Shown: in pieces, positions 16,864 through 26,161 of the stretch
Layout: every line of letters starts with the position of its first letter
How positions within the stretch are numbered: the first letter of the stretch is position 1
Made by a program: the position numbers and the translations under genes
Source: an uncultured Streptococcus sp.
GTDB lineage: Bacteria > Bacillota > Bacilli > Lactobacillales > Streptococcaceae
Reading direction: 5' to 3'
Assembly (NCBI GenBank): GCA_934196125.1
Contig: CAKPVT010000003.1
Coordinates: 16,625 to 80,624 of the forward strand
Length of the DNA stretch: 64,000 bases
Notes under the pieces: generated by a model
What the model saw: only the letters and a program-made list of their open reading frames with translations
Database searches by the model: none
What the model was told of the DNA's origin: nothing

Positions 16864-17391
16864 TTATTCTTTTCTAACCTTATCTTCAATAAAACTATTC
16901 ATTTTTGAAATTAATTGATCATCGGTACACGACTTTGCACTTTGAAGAGTGATATTAATTTCGCCAAACCCCATTTTTACATTTGCAGCTATTGTTTTTC
17001 TCTGTAAAGAAGATAGACCAGACAAAACTTGTTCCGGTTCTTTGAGATATACTGAAACAAACGATTGATTGACTATGCTTTTATTTTCAATTTTATCTAT
17101 CTCTTCCCACAAGATTAGTTGCTCTTTTGTCGAAAGAGCACTACTATAATCATAGAATCCTACATCATTTAAAACAACTAATTTCTTCCCTACAAAGACT
17201 TGTTTCACTATGTATAGCTCACAAGCTCCGAAAAATAAGAAACCCATTATACCTATCACCATAGATAGATACATAGTCTCAACTATTCCTACAATTAATA
17301 TAAAAAAACTTGCAAGTACCATAAGCATACCTAGAAATGACAGTCCAATTTGCTTACTCTTACTTTGATATACTACAAACTCTTTCTCCAT
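16864..17391 (-). CDS. Two-helix membrane protein, STM3941-like
   Basis: 175 residues with two adjacent membrane helices (about residues 15-35 and 40-60) followed by a soluble domain containing LVVLNDVGFYDYSSAL and ILWEEIDKIE. A hairpin of two helices and a PH-like soluble part is the layout of the STM3941 family, which I recall only loosely. The ATG follows a TGAGGTG ribosome site. It lies between transposon fragments and is likely acquired; the function is unknown. Confidence 0.55.
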   Translation of the reverse strand: MEKEFVVYQSKSKQIGLSFLGMLMVLASFFILIVGIVETMYLSMVIGIMGFLFFGACELYIVKQVFVGKKLVVLNDVGFYDYSSALSTKEQLILWEEIDKIENKSIVNQSFVSVYLKEPEQVLSGLSSLQRKTIAANVKMGFGEINITLQSAKSCTDDQLISKMNSFIEDKVRKE

Positions 17392-17395
17392 TTTT

Positions 17396-17858
17396 TCACC
17401 TCAATATATTATTCAAATATAGAAAATAGTATACCAAAAAAGCCATCAATTGAATAGACTTTTCTGTGTTGCCAATTATATTCTTAGCTGATAAAATCTT
17501 TACAAGATGTATTCTTTGGGGCTGCTGCGGAAACAGTAGGCTCTTTTTTGTGGTCAATTTGATGATTTTACTACATACAATTTGCTTACCCAAAACTTCA
17601 CCTAATTGTTGTTACAATGACTGGCCGCTGTCGTTCACGGATTTTCTCGCGCTCGTTTTATGCAATATAACTTAACAGTGATAAAAACATATCGAACATA
17701 GCAGTATCTAGAGTTTATTTCTCCTAGTAAAGAAGCTATTAGGTCTACTTTATAGATAAAACTGTACGTTCTATTTTTTTATCCAGGTCAACGATTCTTC
17801 CTCTGAAAAATTTTGTTCAAACTCTTCTTTTGTTGTGATATGTTGTGATATAACATAG
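17396..17858. other. Gap without recognisable gene
   Basis: This stretch between a membrane-protein gene and an insertion sequence has only short frames in either direction. A 10-base tandem duplication TGTTGTGATA x2 lies at 17831-17850, just before the IS terminal repeat. A short match (TTGTTACAATGA-TGGC) near 17610 recalls the ISLre2 fragment at 16270, but is too short to interpret. Confidence 0.5.
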
Positions 17859-17906
17859 TTGTAACACCTCAACCTAATAAGAAATAATCTTAGGAGGAAA
17901 CGAGGT

Positions 17907-18161
17907 ATGTCGCAAATGAGTAAACACTATGAACCAGAATTCAAAAAGAAGATTGTACGTCTTCATCTTGAAGAGGGACGAACCCTAAAAGGCCTTGCTG
18001 CTGAATATGGCGTATCCAAGGCAAGTATATCTATTTGGGTAAAACAGTTCCGTGAAGAATGCCAAACAAATGAAGAAGCCAAAGTAGAGTATGATTACAT
18101 GAAGGAGAATTTGCAGTTAAAAAAACAACTAGCAGAACTCCAGAAGGAAATTGACTTTTAA
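17907..18161 (+). CDS. IS3-family transposase OrfA
   Basis: 84 residues with a helix-turn-helix (LKGLAAEYGVSKASISIWVK) and a C-terminal leucine-zipper-like coil (LQLKKQLAELQKEIDF). The stop is followed by AAAAAAG, the usual slippery sequence for the -1 shift into OrfB. TTAGGAGG precedes the start. OrfA itself is intact. Confidence 0.85.
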   Translation: MSQMSKHYEPEFKKKIVRLHLEEGRTLKGLAAEYGVSKASISIWVKQFREECQTNEEAKVEYDYMKENLQLKKQLAELQKEIDF

Positions 18162-19067
18162 AAAAAGCAGCGGCATTCTTTGCGAAGGAAATCGATTAGC
18201 GGCTTATCGATTTATTCAGCAGTATGGGCGCAAATACGGTGTCCGTTGGTTATTGAAAAGACTGAACATCTTACCAAATGCTTATTATAATTTAATTTCT
18301 TGAAAAACAGGAAATCTGAATATAATAAGCACAAGGTCAAAATCAAGCATGAAATTGTGGATATCTATCACGCTCACAACGGCACTGATGGTTACAGAAC
18401 TGTGCATGCTTATCTTCTTCGCAAGGGATACAGCATCAGTTGTGTAACTGTCCATAAGTACATGAATACAGAGCTTCAGTTATTTTCAATTACAAGGAAA
18501 CGCAAGCCAGACTATGAATATGGGGCTCCTCACAAAGTGTTTGAAAATAAGCTCCATCAGGATTTTAAGGCAGAATCCATAAACCAGAAATGGTGCACTG
18601 ATTTTACCTATTTATTCTTAACGGATGGTAGCAAACGTTATAACTGTACAATCATTGATCTGCATGATAGAAGTGTTATTGCCAGCATTACCGATAAGCA
18701 CATAACAGCGGATCTTGCAAAGAAAACACTGCAGAAGGCAATTGATTCATAACCGGAATTAGATACTAACCATTTAATTTTACACTCGGATCAAGGAAGT
18801 CAGTTTACCTCAAAGGAATTCACGGAATACTGTGAGTCAGTTGGTATCACGCAAAGCATGAGCAAAGCTGGATATCCGTATGATAATGCTCCTATGGAAC
18901 GTTATTACAATACTCTCAAGAATGAACTGATTAATCATCATTACTATCATTCTGAGAAAGAATTATATACATCCATTGAAGAATTTGCGTATGTTCATTA
19001 CAATCACGAACGACCGCATTCTTATAACAATTATAAAACACCTTTTGAGGCACGTTACGGGGCATGA
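18162..19067 (+). pseudogene. IS3-family transposase OrfB, multiply broken
   Basis: The integrase-core protein can be traced across frames. KKAAAFFAKEID is followed by a stop, then frame changes, KHEIVDIYHAHNGTDGYRTV, NQKWCTDFTYLF (first Asp), a stop at 18750, LILHSDQGSQFTSKEF (second Asp) and YNTLKNELINHHYYHSEKE (Glu). With at least two frameshifts and two stops the element cannot transpose on its own. Confidence 0.8.
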
Positions 19068-19104
19068 ACCCTATAGCAATAAAAATTAGGTCAAAGTGTT
19101 ACAA

Positions 19105-19522
19105 AAAAGTGGATAGATGTCAATAAAATAGACACAAAAAGAGAAGATACTTAAAGACATTCAAAGTACAGAGCCTCCTTTTCATTTGGTGTAAGCATAT
19201 CTAAGGTGCCATGAGGACGTTTGGTGTTATAGAATCCTTCAATGTAAGCGAAACAAGCTAACCGTACTTCTTCGATTGAATGAAATGAACGGCGGTTTAA
19301 TTCTTCTTTTTTCATATATTTTAAAAAAGCTTCGGTGACAGCGTTATCCCACGGATAACCTGGTTTAGAAAGAGAATGGACAATCGGATGATGCTCTATA
19401 AACTTTCTAAATTCTAAAGAGGTATATTGAGAACCTTGATCTGTATGAAAAAGAACAGGACTCATTAAATTTCGAGAATGAAGTGCTTTATCTAATGTTT
19501 TAATAGCTAGGTTTGTATCAAT
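19105..19522 (-). mobile_element. 3' end of a second IS3-group insertion sequence
   Basis: It starts directly at the end of the previous IS with GTGGATAGATGTCAATAAAA, probably its right terminal repeat, and ends where efflux-transporter sequence begins. Only the OrfB C-terminal third is present, so a deletion or recombination removed the rest. Confidence 0.65.
19151..19522 (-). pseudogene. IS3-group OrfB, C-terminal fragment
   Basis: The minus strand reads LFHTDQGSQYTSLEFRKFIE, LSKPGYPWDNAVTEAFLKYM (Asp and Glu of the DDE core), then FYNTKRPHGTLDMLTPNE near the end. It lacks the N-terminal two thirds. The frame runs on a few codons into transporter DNA, which is not part of the gene. Confidence 0.8.
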
Positions 19523-19955
19523 TAGTGGAAGGATCTTGGATCGTTTGGGAGCTAAAAAGCCAATTATCTTTGGGGGAAGCATGCTTGTCTTTGCTCTTTG
19601 TCTTTATAGTATTTTTGGCTTGCATTTATCAAATGCTTGGTTGACAATTTTCTACATCTTATCAATGGGTGGAACTGGAATTGCTTTTGGTAATGTCATG
19701 ACAAGTGGTCAAAAACAAGTAGCACTTAAGGAGCGTGCAGATGCTAACGTAATTTTTAATACACTACAACAATTTGCTGGTGCTGTTGGAACAACAATCG
19801 CTTCACTGGTTGTAGCCTTAAGCCAAACAAACAGCAGCCTTAGTTACTCTGCAGCAACAGCCCAAGGTTCACGCAACGCTTTTATCGTCTTGCTCATTCT
19901 AGCAGCTGTCGAACTTGTTATCTTACTACGAGTTGTTGACGGAAAAGAAAAATAA
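19523..19955 (+). pseudogene. MFS drug-efflux transporter (DHA2 type), C-terminal fragment
   Basis: The frame reads GRILDRLGAKKPIIFGGSML, then membrane helices, FGNVMTSGQKQVALKERADA and FNTLQQFAGAVGTTIASLVV, typical of the last four helices of EmrB/QacA-like exporters. About 145 of roughly 450-500 residues remain. The 5' part is replaced by the IS fragment, so the transporter is lost. Confidence 0.8.
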
Positions 19956-20080
19956 GTTTATAGAGAGTGGCTTGCTGCTCTTTTTTCATTAAATTTCCTT
20001 ATGTGGGAATGGTTTTCAATTCGCCATATTTTGGCAAATATGTTAAAATAAATAGTAAAATATATTTTTTGGAGAAGAAT

Positions 20081-20608
20081 TTGAGTATAGACGATTATAG
20101 GCCGACCTTCGTGGTTGAGGCAGTTTATGATTTAAGAGCAGATGATTTATTACGACGAGGGATTCATGCCGTGTTAGTGGATTTAGATAATACCTTAATC
20201 GCATGGAATAATCCTGATGGAACGCCTGAAGTACGTGCATGGTTAGATGAGATGACTATGGCGGATATTTCAGTTGTTGTCGTATCAAATAACAAGCATT
20301 CTCGTGTGAATCGTGCGGTTTCGCGATTTGGTGTGGACTTTGTTAGCCGTGCGATGAAACCTTTCACACGCGGTATCAGTATGGCAATCAAACGTTATGG
20401 TTTTGATCGTGATGAGGTTATCATGGTTGGTGACCAGTTGATGACGGACATTCGTGCGGCACACCGTGCTGATATTCAGTCCGTTTTGGTCAAGCCATTA
20501 ATGACTTCTGATGCTTGGAATACAAAGATTAATCGTTGGCGCGAACGCCGTGTTTGGGCTAAACTTGAAGAAAAATACGGAAAAATTCAATATCAAAAAG
20601 GAATTTAA
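20081..20608 (+). CDS. yqeG: YqeG-family HAD phosphatase
   Basis: 175 residues from a TTG start at 20081, with GGAGAAG just upstream; the frame is open further but without a ribosome site. HAD motifs are visible: AVLVDLDNTLIAWN (nucleophile Asp), VVVSNNKHSR (motif II), KPFTRG (motif III Lys) and MVGDQLMTDIRAA (motif IV). It belongs to the YqeG subfamily, of unknown physiological substrate, and always neighbours the ribosome-assembly GTPase YqeH, whose start overlaps this stop. Confidence 0.9.
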   Translation: MSIDDYRPTFVVEAVYDLRADDLLRRGIHAVLVDLDNTLIAWNNPDGTPEVRAWLDEMTMADISVVVVSNNKHSRVNRAVSRFGVDFVSRAMKPFTRGISMAIKRYGFDRDEVIMVGDQLMTDIRAAHRADIQSVLVKPLMTSDAWNTKINRWRERRVWAKLEEKYGKIQYQKGI

Positions 20609-21726
20609 TGGAAGAATTATTATGTATTGGCTGTGGAGCCAACATTCAAATAGAAGATAAGGAAAAGGCAGGATATACCCCAAAAGCTGCTCTTGAAAAA
20701 GGTTTAGGGAGTGGCGAATTGTATTGTCAAAGATGTTTTAGATTACGTCATTACAATGAAATCACCGATGTGCACATTACTGATGATGAATTTTTGAAAC
20801 TTCTGCACGAAGTTGGTGATAGTGACGCCCTTGTGGTCAATGTTGTGGATGTCTTTGATTTCAATGGTTCAGTTATCCCTGGCTTGCCACGTTTTGTTTC
20901 TGGCAATGACGTCCTACTTGTCGGAAATAAAAAGGATATTTTGCCAAAATCAGTTAAGGATAGCAAAGTGACACAATGGCTGACAGAACGTGCGCACGAA
21001 GAAGGACTTCGTCCAGTTGATGTCATTTTGACGAGCGCCCAAAATCACCAAGCTATCAAGAACTTGATTGAAAAGATTGAAAAATTACGTCGTGGGCGTG
21101 ATGTTTACGTCGTGGGTGTTACAAACGTTGGTAAATCAACACTTATCAATGCTATCATCAAAGAAATCACAGGAGAAAAAGATATTATCACGACATCTCG
21201 CTTCCCTGGAACAACCCTTGATAAAATCGAAATTCCATTGGACGACGGCAGTTATATTTTTGATACACCAGGGATTATTCACCGTCACCAAATGGCACAT
21301 TATCTTGGGGATAAAAATTTGAAATACATCAGTCCTAAGAAAGAAATTAAACCGAAAACTTATCAGCTCAACCCTGAACAAACGCTGTTCTTGGCTGGTT
21401 TGGGACGTTTTGATTTTATCTCAGGAGACAAGCAAGGTTTTACAGCTTATTTTGACAATAATTTGAAATTGCACCGTACTAAATTAGCTGGTGCTGATGC
21501 TTTCTATGACAAACATGTCGGTAGTCTTTTAACACCACCGACAGACAAGGAATTAGCTGATTTTCCAAAATTAGTCCGTCATGAATTTACCATTAAAGCT
21601 AAAATGGATGTGGTTTATTCTGGGCTGGGTTGGATTCGCATTAAAGCTTCGCAAGATAGCCCTGTTAAAATTGCTGCTTGGGCGCCAGAAGGTGTGGCAG
21701 TATTGCTTCGCAAGGCATTGATTTAA
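20608..21726 (+). CDS. yqeH: Ribosome biogenesis GTPase YqeH
   Basis: A 372-residue circularly permuted GTPase. A zinc finger (CIGCGANIQ ... CQRCFRLRHY) leads, then the G4 motif VGNKKDIL precedes G1 (VVGVTNVGKSTLINA) and G3 (FDTPGI), the reverse of ordinary GTPases. YqeH assists 30S subunit assembly in the cytosol. It is translationally coupled to yqeG. Confidence 0.95.
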   Translation: MEELLCIGCGANIQIEDKEKAGYTPKAALEKGLGSGELYCQRCFRLRHYNEITDVHITDDEFLKLLHEVGDSDALVVNVVDVFDFNGSVIPGLPRFVSGNDVLLVGNKKDILPKSVKDSKVTQWLTERAHEEGLRPVDVILTSAQNHQAIKNLIEKIEKLRRGRDVYVVGVTNVGKSTLINAIIKEITGEKDIITTSRFPGTTLDKIEIPLDDGSYIFDTPGIIHRHQMAHYLGDKNLKYISPKKEIKPKTYQLNPEQTLFLAGLGRFDFISGDKQGFTAYFDNNLKLHRTKLAGADAFYDKHVGSLLTPPTDKELADFPKLVRHEFTIKAKMDVVYSGLGWIRIKASQDSPVKIAAWAPEGVAVLLRKALI

Positions 21727-21864
21727 AAGAATAAAAGAAAGGAAGTTCAGGTCAGTTTTGAGCGACTTGAACAGAGGCGGAAAATTTGCTGAAAAGCCAA
21801 CTGAATAATTAAGATTTTTTGTTGAGTGTGTTTTCAGCGGATTTTCATGCCTGATATGATAATT

Positions 21865-22179
21865 ATGTTAACATCAAAACAACGTGCTTTTTTGAAATCA
21901 CAAGCACACTCAATGAAACCAATTGTGCAAATTGGGAAAAGTGGTTTTAATGACCAAATTAAAACAAATGTCCGAAATGCTTTGGATGCGCGCGAATTGA
22001 TTAAGGTAACGCTTCTTCAAAATACCGATGAAGATATTCACGAAGTTGCTGAAATCTTAGAAGATGAAATTGGTTGCGATACTGTTTTGAAAATCGGACG
22101 TATCCTTATTTTTTATAAAGAATCATCTAAAAAACAAAACCGTAAAATTTCACCAAAAGTAAAAGAATTGAATCAATAA
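21865..22179 (+). CDS. yhbY: Ribosome assembly RNA-binding protein YhbY
   Basis: From ATG 21865 the product is 104 residues, the usual size: MLTSKQRAFLKSQAHSMKP, then the GxxG-like IGKSGFNDQIKTNVRNALDA and ELIKVTLLQNT of the CRM domain. It binds pre-50S/30S RNA. The ribosome site is weak and a start at 21826 or 21856 is possible, but would add residues foreign to the family. Confidence 0.9.
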   Translation: MLTSKQRAFLKSQAHSMKPIVQIGKSGFNDQIKTNVRNALDARELIKVTLLQNTDEDIHEVAEILEDEIGCDTVLKIGRILIFYKESSKKQNRKISPKVKELNQ

Positions 22180-22255
22180 AGTCAAGTTTACGAATTGACA
22201 ATGTCGTTTAAAGAGTTAGTCGTTTAAGAAGTCGCCTGGCTTGGAGGTAGTCAAT

Positions 22256-22894
22256 ATGGCATTAGAATTGTTAACTCCATTCACCAAAGTTGAATTGGAG
22301 AAGAAAGAAAAAGATAAAAATCGTAAGCAGATTGGAATTCTAGGAGGTAATTTCAATCCTGTTCATAATGCACATCTCGTCGTTGCAGACCAAGTTCGCC
22401 AACAATTGTGTTTGGATAAGGTTTTTCTTATGCCCGAATACGAGCCACCACACGTTGATAAGAAAAATACAATCGATGAAAAACATCGCTTGAAAATGCT
22501 TGAATTAGCCATTGAAGGTGTTGAAGGGTTGGGGATTGAAACCATTGAATTGGAACGTAAAGGCATTAGCTATACTTACGATACAATGAAGCTTTTGATT
22601 GAAAAAAATCCTGATGTTGATTACTATTTCATCATTGGCGCAGACATGGTGGATTATTTGCCAAAATGGTATAAAATTGATGAATTGATTAAAATGGTAC
22701 AATTTGTCGGTGTTCAACGTCCTAAATACAAAGCTGGAACGTCTTATCCAGTCATTTGGGTTGATGTGCCGCTGATGGATATTTCATCTAGTATGATTCG
22801 TCATCATTTTGAAAATGGTTGCCGTCCTAATTTCCTAATGCCACAGGCAGTTATTGACTACATTGAGAAAGAAGGAATTTATCATGACTTATGA
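22256..22894 (+). CDS. nadD: Nicotinate-nucleotide adenylyltransferase
   Basis: From ATG 22256 (GGAGG 9 bases before) 212 residues, the streptococcal NadD length. GILGGNFNPVHNAHLVVADQ holds the nucleotidyltransferase G--FNP-H--H motif, and DISSSMIRHHFENG the ISSTxIR motif. It adenylates nicotinate mononucleotide in NAD synthesis and so cooperates with pncA. Its 3' end overlaps yqeK by 11 bases. Confidence 0.95.
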   Translation: MALELLTPFTKVELEKKEKDKNRKQIGILGGNFNPVHNAHLVVADQVRQQLCLDKVFLMPEYEPPHVDKKNTIDEKHRLKMLELAIEGVEGLGIETIELERKGISYTYDTMKLLIEKNPDVDYYFIIGADMVDYLPKWYKIDELIKMVQFVGVQRPKYKAGTSYPVIWVDVPLMDISSSMIRHHFENGCRPNFLMPQAVIDYIEKEGIYHDL

Positions 22895-23477
22895 GGCTTA
22901 TACCGCAGGGATTGAACGTGTTGAGCTTTTAGGTAAAGTTGCATCAGTTATGAGTGAAAAACGTTTTAACCATGTCCTTGGCGTGGAAAAAACCGCCATT
23001 GAATTGGCAGAGCGTTATGGTTATGATACGGAAAAAGCTGGACTGGCTGGATTAATTCACGATTATGCCAAAGAGATTTCAGACCAAGAATTTTTAGATT
23101 TGATTGATAAGTATCAGCTTGACCCAGAACTAAAAAAATGGGGCAATAATGTTTGGCATGGCATGGTCGGTATTTATAAGATTCAAGAAGATTTGGGCGT
23201 GACGGACAAGGAAATCTTGCGTAGTATTGAGACTCATACCGTTGGTTCAAGTGATATGTCCTTGCTAGATAAGATTGTTTATGTGGCAGACTATATCGAG
23301 CCAAATCGCTGTTTTCCCTTGGTGGAAGAAGCGCGCGTGATTGCCAAAAAATCGTTAGATAAGGCGGTTGCCTACGAAACTGTTCATACCGTAGAACACC
23401 TAGCGCACCAAGCCTTTCCTATCTTCTCACAAACCATTGAGACGTATAATGCGTATGTTCATTATTTAAAAGACTAA
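22884..23477 (+). CDS. yqeK: YqeK HD-domain hydrolase (Ap4A-type)
   Basis: 197 residues from ATG 22884, with AAGGAAT inside the nadD end. HD-superfamily metal ligands are visible: RFNHVLGVEKTA (His), LIHDYAKEIS (His-Asp), and VWHGMVGIYKIQ, IETHTVG and VYVADYIEPNR. The Bacillus homologue is a symmetrical diadenosine tetraphosphatase, and the same activity is inferred here. It is translationally coupled to nadD. Confidence 0.9.
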   Translation: MTYEAYTAGIERVELLGKVASVMSEKRFNHVLGVEKTAIELAERYGYDTEKAGLAGLIHDYAKEISDQEFLDLIDKYQLDPELKKWGNNVWHGMVGIYKIQEDLGVTDKEILRSIETHTVGSSDMSLLDKIVYVADYIEPNRCFPLVEEARVIAKKSLDKAVAYETVHTVEHLAHQAFPIFSQTIETYNAYVHYLKD

Positions 23478-23508
23478 ATAGATTTATAGAATTGAAAGAG
23501 GATTTATA

Positions 23509-23862
23509 TTGACTAAAGAAGAACTTTTGGCTGTTGTTGTCAAGGCAGCTGATGAAAAACGTGCAGAAGACATAGTTGTCTTAGACCTTTATGGATTGAC
23601 TAGTGTGACAGATTATTTTGTAGTGGTTAGCGCTATGAACACACGTCAACTGGACGCTATTGCAGAAAATATTCGTGAAAAAGTTAAAGAGGCTGGTGGT
23701 GATGCTAGTCATGCTGAAGGTGATAGTCGTACAGGTTGGGTACTTCTTGACCTTAATGATGTTGTTGTCCATATCTTCTCAGAAGACGAACGTGAACACT
23801 ACAACATTGAAAAACTTTGGCACGAAGCACCAATGGTTGACGTATCAGAATACCTTGCTTAA
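23509..23862 (+). CDS. rsfS: Ribosomal silencing factor RsfS
   Basis: 117 residues from TTG 23509 after AGAGG. The family pattern is complete: VVLDLYGLTSVTDYFVVVSA, HAEGDSRTGWVLLDLNDVVV and HIFSEDEREHYNIEKLW. RsfS binds L14 of the 50S subunit and blocks subunit joining in starvation. Confidence 0.95.
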   Translation: MTKEELLAVVVKAADEKRAEDIVVLDLYGLTSVTDYFVVVSAMNTRQLDAIAENIREKVKEAGGDASHAEGDSRTGWVLLDLNDVVVHIFSEDEREHYNIEKLWHEAPMVDVSEYLA

Positions 23863-23881
23863 TTTTGTAGCATTATTCTTA

Positions 23882-23910
23882 TAATCTGGGGCACTTGTCT
23901 CAGATTATTT
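23882..23910 (+). terminator. Terminator-like hairpin after rsfS
   Basis: TAATCTGGG (23882-23890) pairs with CTCAGATTA (23899-23907), followed by TTTC. The T-run is short, so read-through to the next gene is possible. Confidence 0.55.
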
Positions 23911-23948
23911 CATTCTAAGAATGATAGAAAGTTTGATAGGACAAAACA

Positions 23949-24686
23949 ATGAACAAAAACTACGAAAAATTTGCATCGGTTTATGATGCTATCATGGATG
24001 ACTCCTTTTATGATAAATGGACTGACTTTTCGCTCCGCCATTTTCCAAAAAATAAGAAAAAACTCTTGGAATTAGCCTGTGGAACTGGGATTCAGTCAGT
24101 ACGTTTTGCCAAAGCTGGCTTTGACGTGACAGGGATTGATTTGAGTGAAGATATGCTTGAAATCGCAAGAAAACGTGCAAAAGCAGCCAGCGAAGCTATC
24201 GAGTTCAAACAAGGTAATATGCTCGATTTGTCGCAAGCAGGAAAATACGATTTGGTGACCTGTTATTCAGATTCTATCTGTTATATGGCTGATGAAGTTG
24301 AGGTTGGTGATGTCTTTAAACAAGTTTACGACTGTTTGAATGAGTACGGAGTATTCATCTTTGACGTGCACTCAACTTACAAAACTGATACTGTCTTTCC
24401 TGGTTATTCTTACCATGAAAATGCAGAAGAATTTGCCATGGTTTGGGATACCTATGCTGATGAGGCACCACATTCTGTTGTGCATGAATTGACTTTCTTC
24501 CTGCAAGACGAGGATGGACGCTTCACACGCTATGACGAAGTTCACGAAGAACGCACTTATGAAGTCCTAACTTACGATATCCTCTTGGAACAAGCAGGCT
24601 TCAAATCATTCAAACTCTACGCTGATTTCGAAGACAAAAAACCACGCAAAAAATCAGAACGCTGGTTCTTTGTCTGTCAGAAGTAG
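23949..24686 (+). CDS. yqeM: Class I SAM-dependent methyltransferase (YqeM)
   Basis: 245 residues. Motif I is LLELACGTGIQSVRFAKAGF, motif II VTGIDLSEDML, motif III YDLVTCYSDSICYM. It sits between rsfS and tmcAL as in other firmicutes, where YqeM is a conserved but functionally unassigned methyltransferase. GATAGG precedes the ATG weakly. Confidence 0.85.
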   Translation: MNKNYEKFASVYDAIMDDSFYDKWTDFSLRHFPKNKKKLLELACGTGIQSVRFAKAGFDVTGIDLSEDMLEIARKRAKAASEAIEFKQGNMLDLSQAGKYDLVTCYSDSICYMADEVEVGDVFKQVYDCLNEYGVFIFDVHSTYKTDTVFPGYSYHENAEEFAMVWDTYADEAPHSVVHELTFFLQDEDGRFTRYDEVHEERTYEVLTYDILLEQAGFKSFKLYADFEDKKPRKKSERWFFVCQK

Positions 24687-24702
24687 GGGGAATCCGCTCA
24701 AA

Positions 24703-24736
24703 AATTCGCTCACTTTTTTACTAAAATGAGCGAATT
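24703..24736. terminator. Hairpin between yqeM and tmcAL
   Basis: AATTCGCTCA (24703-24712) pairs perfectly with TGAGCGAATT (24727-24736). No T-run follows on the + strand. Confidence 0.5.
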
Positions 24737-24777
24737 AGGGAAAAGTTGACTGGATTAGAATTAAAAAGGAGTACTCC

Positions 24778-25872
24778 ATGACTGTTACTGGTATTATTGC
24801 TGAATTTAATCCCTTTCATAATGGGCATAAGTATTTGCTGTCGCAGGCTGAGGGGGTCAAGATTGTTGCCATATCGGGAAACTTTGTCCAACGTGGTGAG
24901 CCTGCGATTGTGGATAAGTGGGTACGCGCGGAAATGGCTCTGCGAAATGGCGCTGATTTGGTGGTTGAATTGCCATTTTTGGTGGCTGTTCAGTCAGCGG
25001 ATTACTTTGCACAAGGTGCGATGGATATTTTAGAGCGTTTAGGTGTGGATAAGTTGGCATTTGGCACTGAAGAAAATCTGGATTATCAACACTTTTCACA
25101 GATTTATGGGGATAATCAACAGAAAATGGTGGATTACTTGCAAAGTTTGCCAGATAATTTGTCTTATCCACAGAAAACGCAGAAAATGTGGGAGACTTTT
25201 GCTGGTGTGAACTTTACTGGAAATACGCCAAATCATATTTTAGGGCTTTCTTATGCCAAAGCTTGCGCTGGAAAAGCTATTCAGATGACTCCAATCATGC
25301 GCCAAGGAGCAGGTTATCACTCGCTTGAGACAGAAACACCGTTTGCGTCCGCGACAAATTTGCGTGTCCACAGAAAAGACAAAGCTTTTGTGGATAAATT
25401 CATGCCAAATGCGGACCTTTTCGTCAACGCCCCTCAGGTGACTTGGGATGATTATTTCCCTTTGCTTAAATATCAAATCCTGACAAATGCTGATTTGTCG
25501 GAGATTTTTCAAGTTAATGAAGAACTAGCTAGTCGTATTCGCTCTGCTATTAGGAGCGTAGCGACTGTGGACGAGTTAGTGGATAAAGTGGCCACAAAAC
25601 GCTACACAAGGGCGCGTGTGCGCCGTATTTTGGCTTATATTTTGGTGGGAGCTGTGGAAAAGCCCTTGCCAGAAGCTGTTCATGTGCTGGGATTTACGCC
25701 AAAAGGGCAGGAACACCTCAAAACGGTGAAAAGCTCTGTGGATATCGTGGCTCGAATCGGTGCAAAACCGTGGGATGTGGTAACGCAACAAGCCGACCAA
25801 GTCTATGCGTTAGGAAATCCACATATTCAAGAGCAAAACTGGGGAAAAGTACCAGTGAGAATCAAGAAGTAA
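24778..25872 (+). CDS. tmcAL: tRNA(Met) cytidine acetate ligase
   Basis: 364 residues, a nucleotidyltransferase-fold protein (formerly YlbM). VTGIIAEFNPFHNGHKYLL holds the H-GH motif, and VAISGNFVQRGEPAIVDKW the second ATP-binding segment. TmcAL activates acetate with ATP and acetylates the wobble cytidine of elongator tRNA(Met). AAAGGAG lies before the ATG. Last gene of the yqeG cluster. Confidence 0.92.
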   Translation: MTVTGIIAEFNPFHNGHKYLLSQAEGVKIVAISGNFVQRGEPAIVDKWVRAEMALRNGADLVVELPFLVAVQSADYFAQGAMDILERLGVDKLAFGTEENLDYQHFSQIYGDNQQKMVDYLQSLPDNLSYPQKTQKMWETFAGVNFTGNTPNHILGLSYAKACAGKAIQMTPIMRQGAGYHSLETETPFASATNLRVHRKDKAFVDKFMPNADLFVNAPQVTWDDYFPLLKYQILTNADLSEIFQVNEELASRIRSAIRSVATVDELVDKVATKRYTRARVRRILAYILVGAVEKPLPEAVHVLGFTPKGQEHLKTVKSSVDIVARIGAKPWDVVTQQADQVYALGNPHIQEQNWGKVPVRIKK

Positions 25873-25906
25873 GCGATTATAAGTGAAAAAAACTTCATTT
25901 TTTCTC

Positions 25907-25929
25907 TTGACTCTAACGTAACGTTGTAG
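25907..25929 (+). promoter_or_regulatory. Orphan MerR-type promoter/operator
   Basis: TTGACTCTAACGTAACGTTG followed by TAGC: a -35-like TTGACT leads into the dyad CTCTAACGTAACGTTGTAG, the layout of operators that MerR-family activators bind between -35 and -10. No gene follows on the + strand for over 900 bases, and the 290-base gap otherwise shows only a terminator. Probably left from a deleted gene. Confidence 0.4.
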
Positions 25930-26078
25930 CAACTACTCAATTAAATTTAAAGTATACGCACCTTTTATAAATCCTTTTATATCAATGTTTACACTTTTAA
26001 AAACTTCAAGAAGATGGACTCAAATCCTCTCATTTGGATAATATTGACACCAATTAACACCATAAAATAGACTAGTCA

Positions 26079-26107
26079 AGTTCTACCTTTTTAGGTAGAA
26101 CTATTTT
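26079..26107. terminator. Bidirectional terminator
   Basis: AGTTCTACCT, loop TTTT, AGGTAGAACT, then ATTTTTAT. A-rich sequence on the other side serves the convergent minus-strand gene. Confidence 0.85.
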
Positions 26108-26161
26108 TATAAAGAGAATGATTTACTCAAAAAAAAGCGCCTATTACATAGGCACTCATAC

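Larger units (their letters stand above)
17859..19104 (+). mobile_element. IS3-family insertion sequence, inactive
   Basis: Imperfect terminal repeats bound the element: TTGTAACACCTCAACCTAAT at 17859-17878 and, reversed, TTGTAACACTTTGACCTAAT at 19085-19104 (16 of 20 match). Inside are orfA and a disrupted orfB in the usual overlapping arrangement. No clear target duplication is visible, suggesting later rearrangement at its edges. Confidence 0.8.

Noticed and set aside
17466..17675. 69-codon plus-strand frame
   Set aside because: No ribosome site, unusual composition, and it overlaps the 5' region of the neighbouring minus-strand gene.
19967..20080. Upstream extension of yqeG to 19967
   Set aside because: No ribosome site there and the extra residues do not fit the family; TTG 20081 has GGAG at the right distance.
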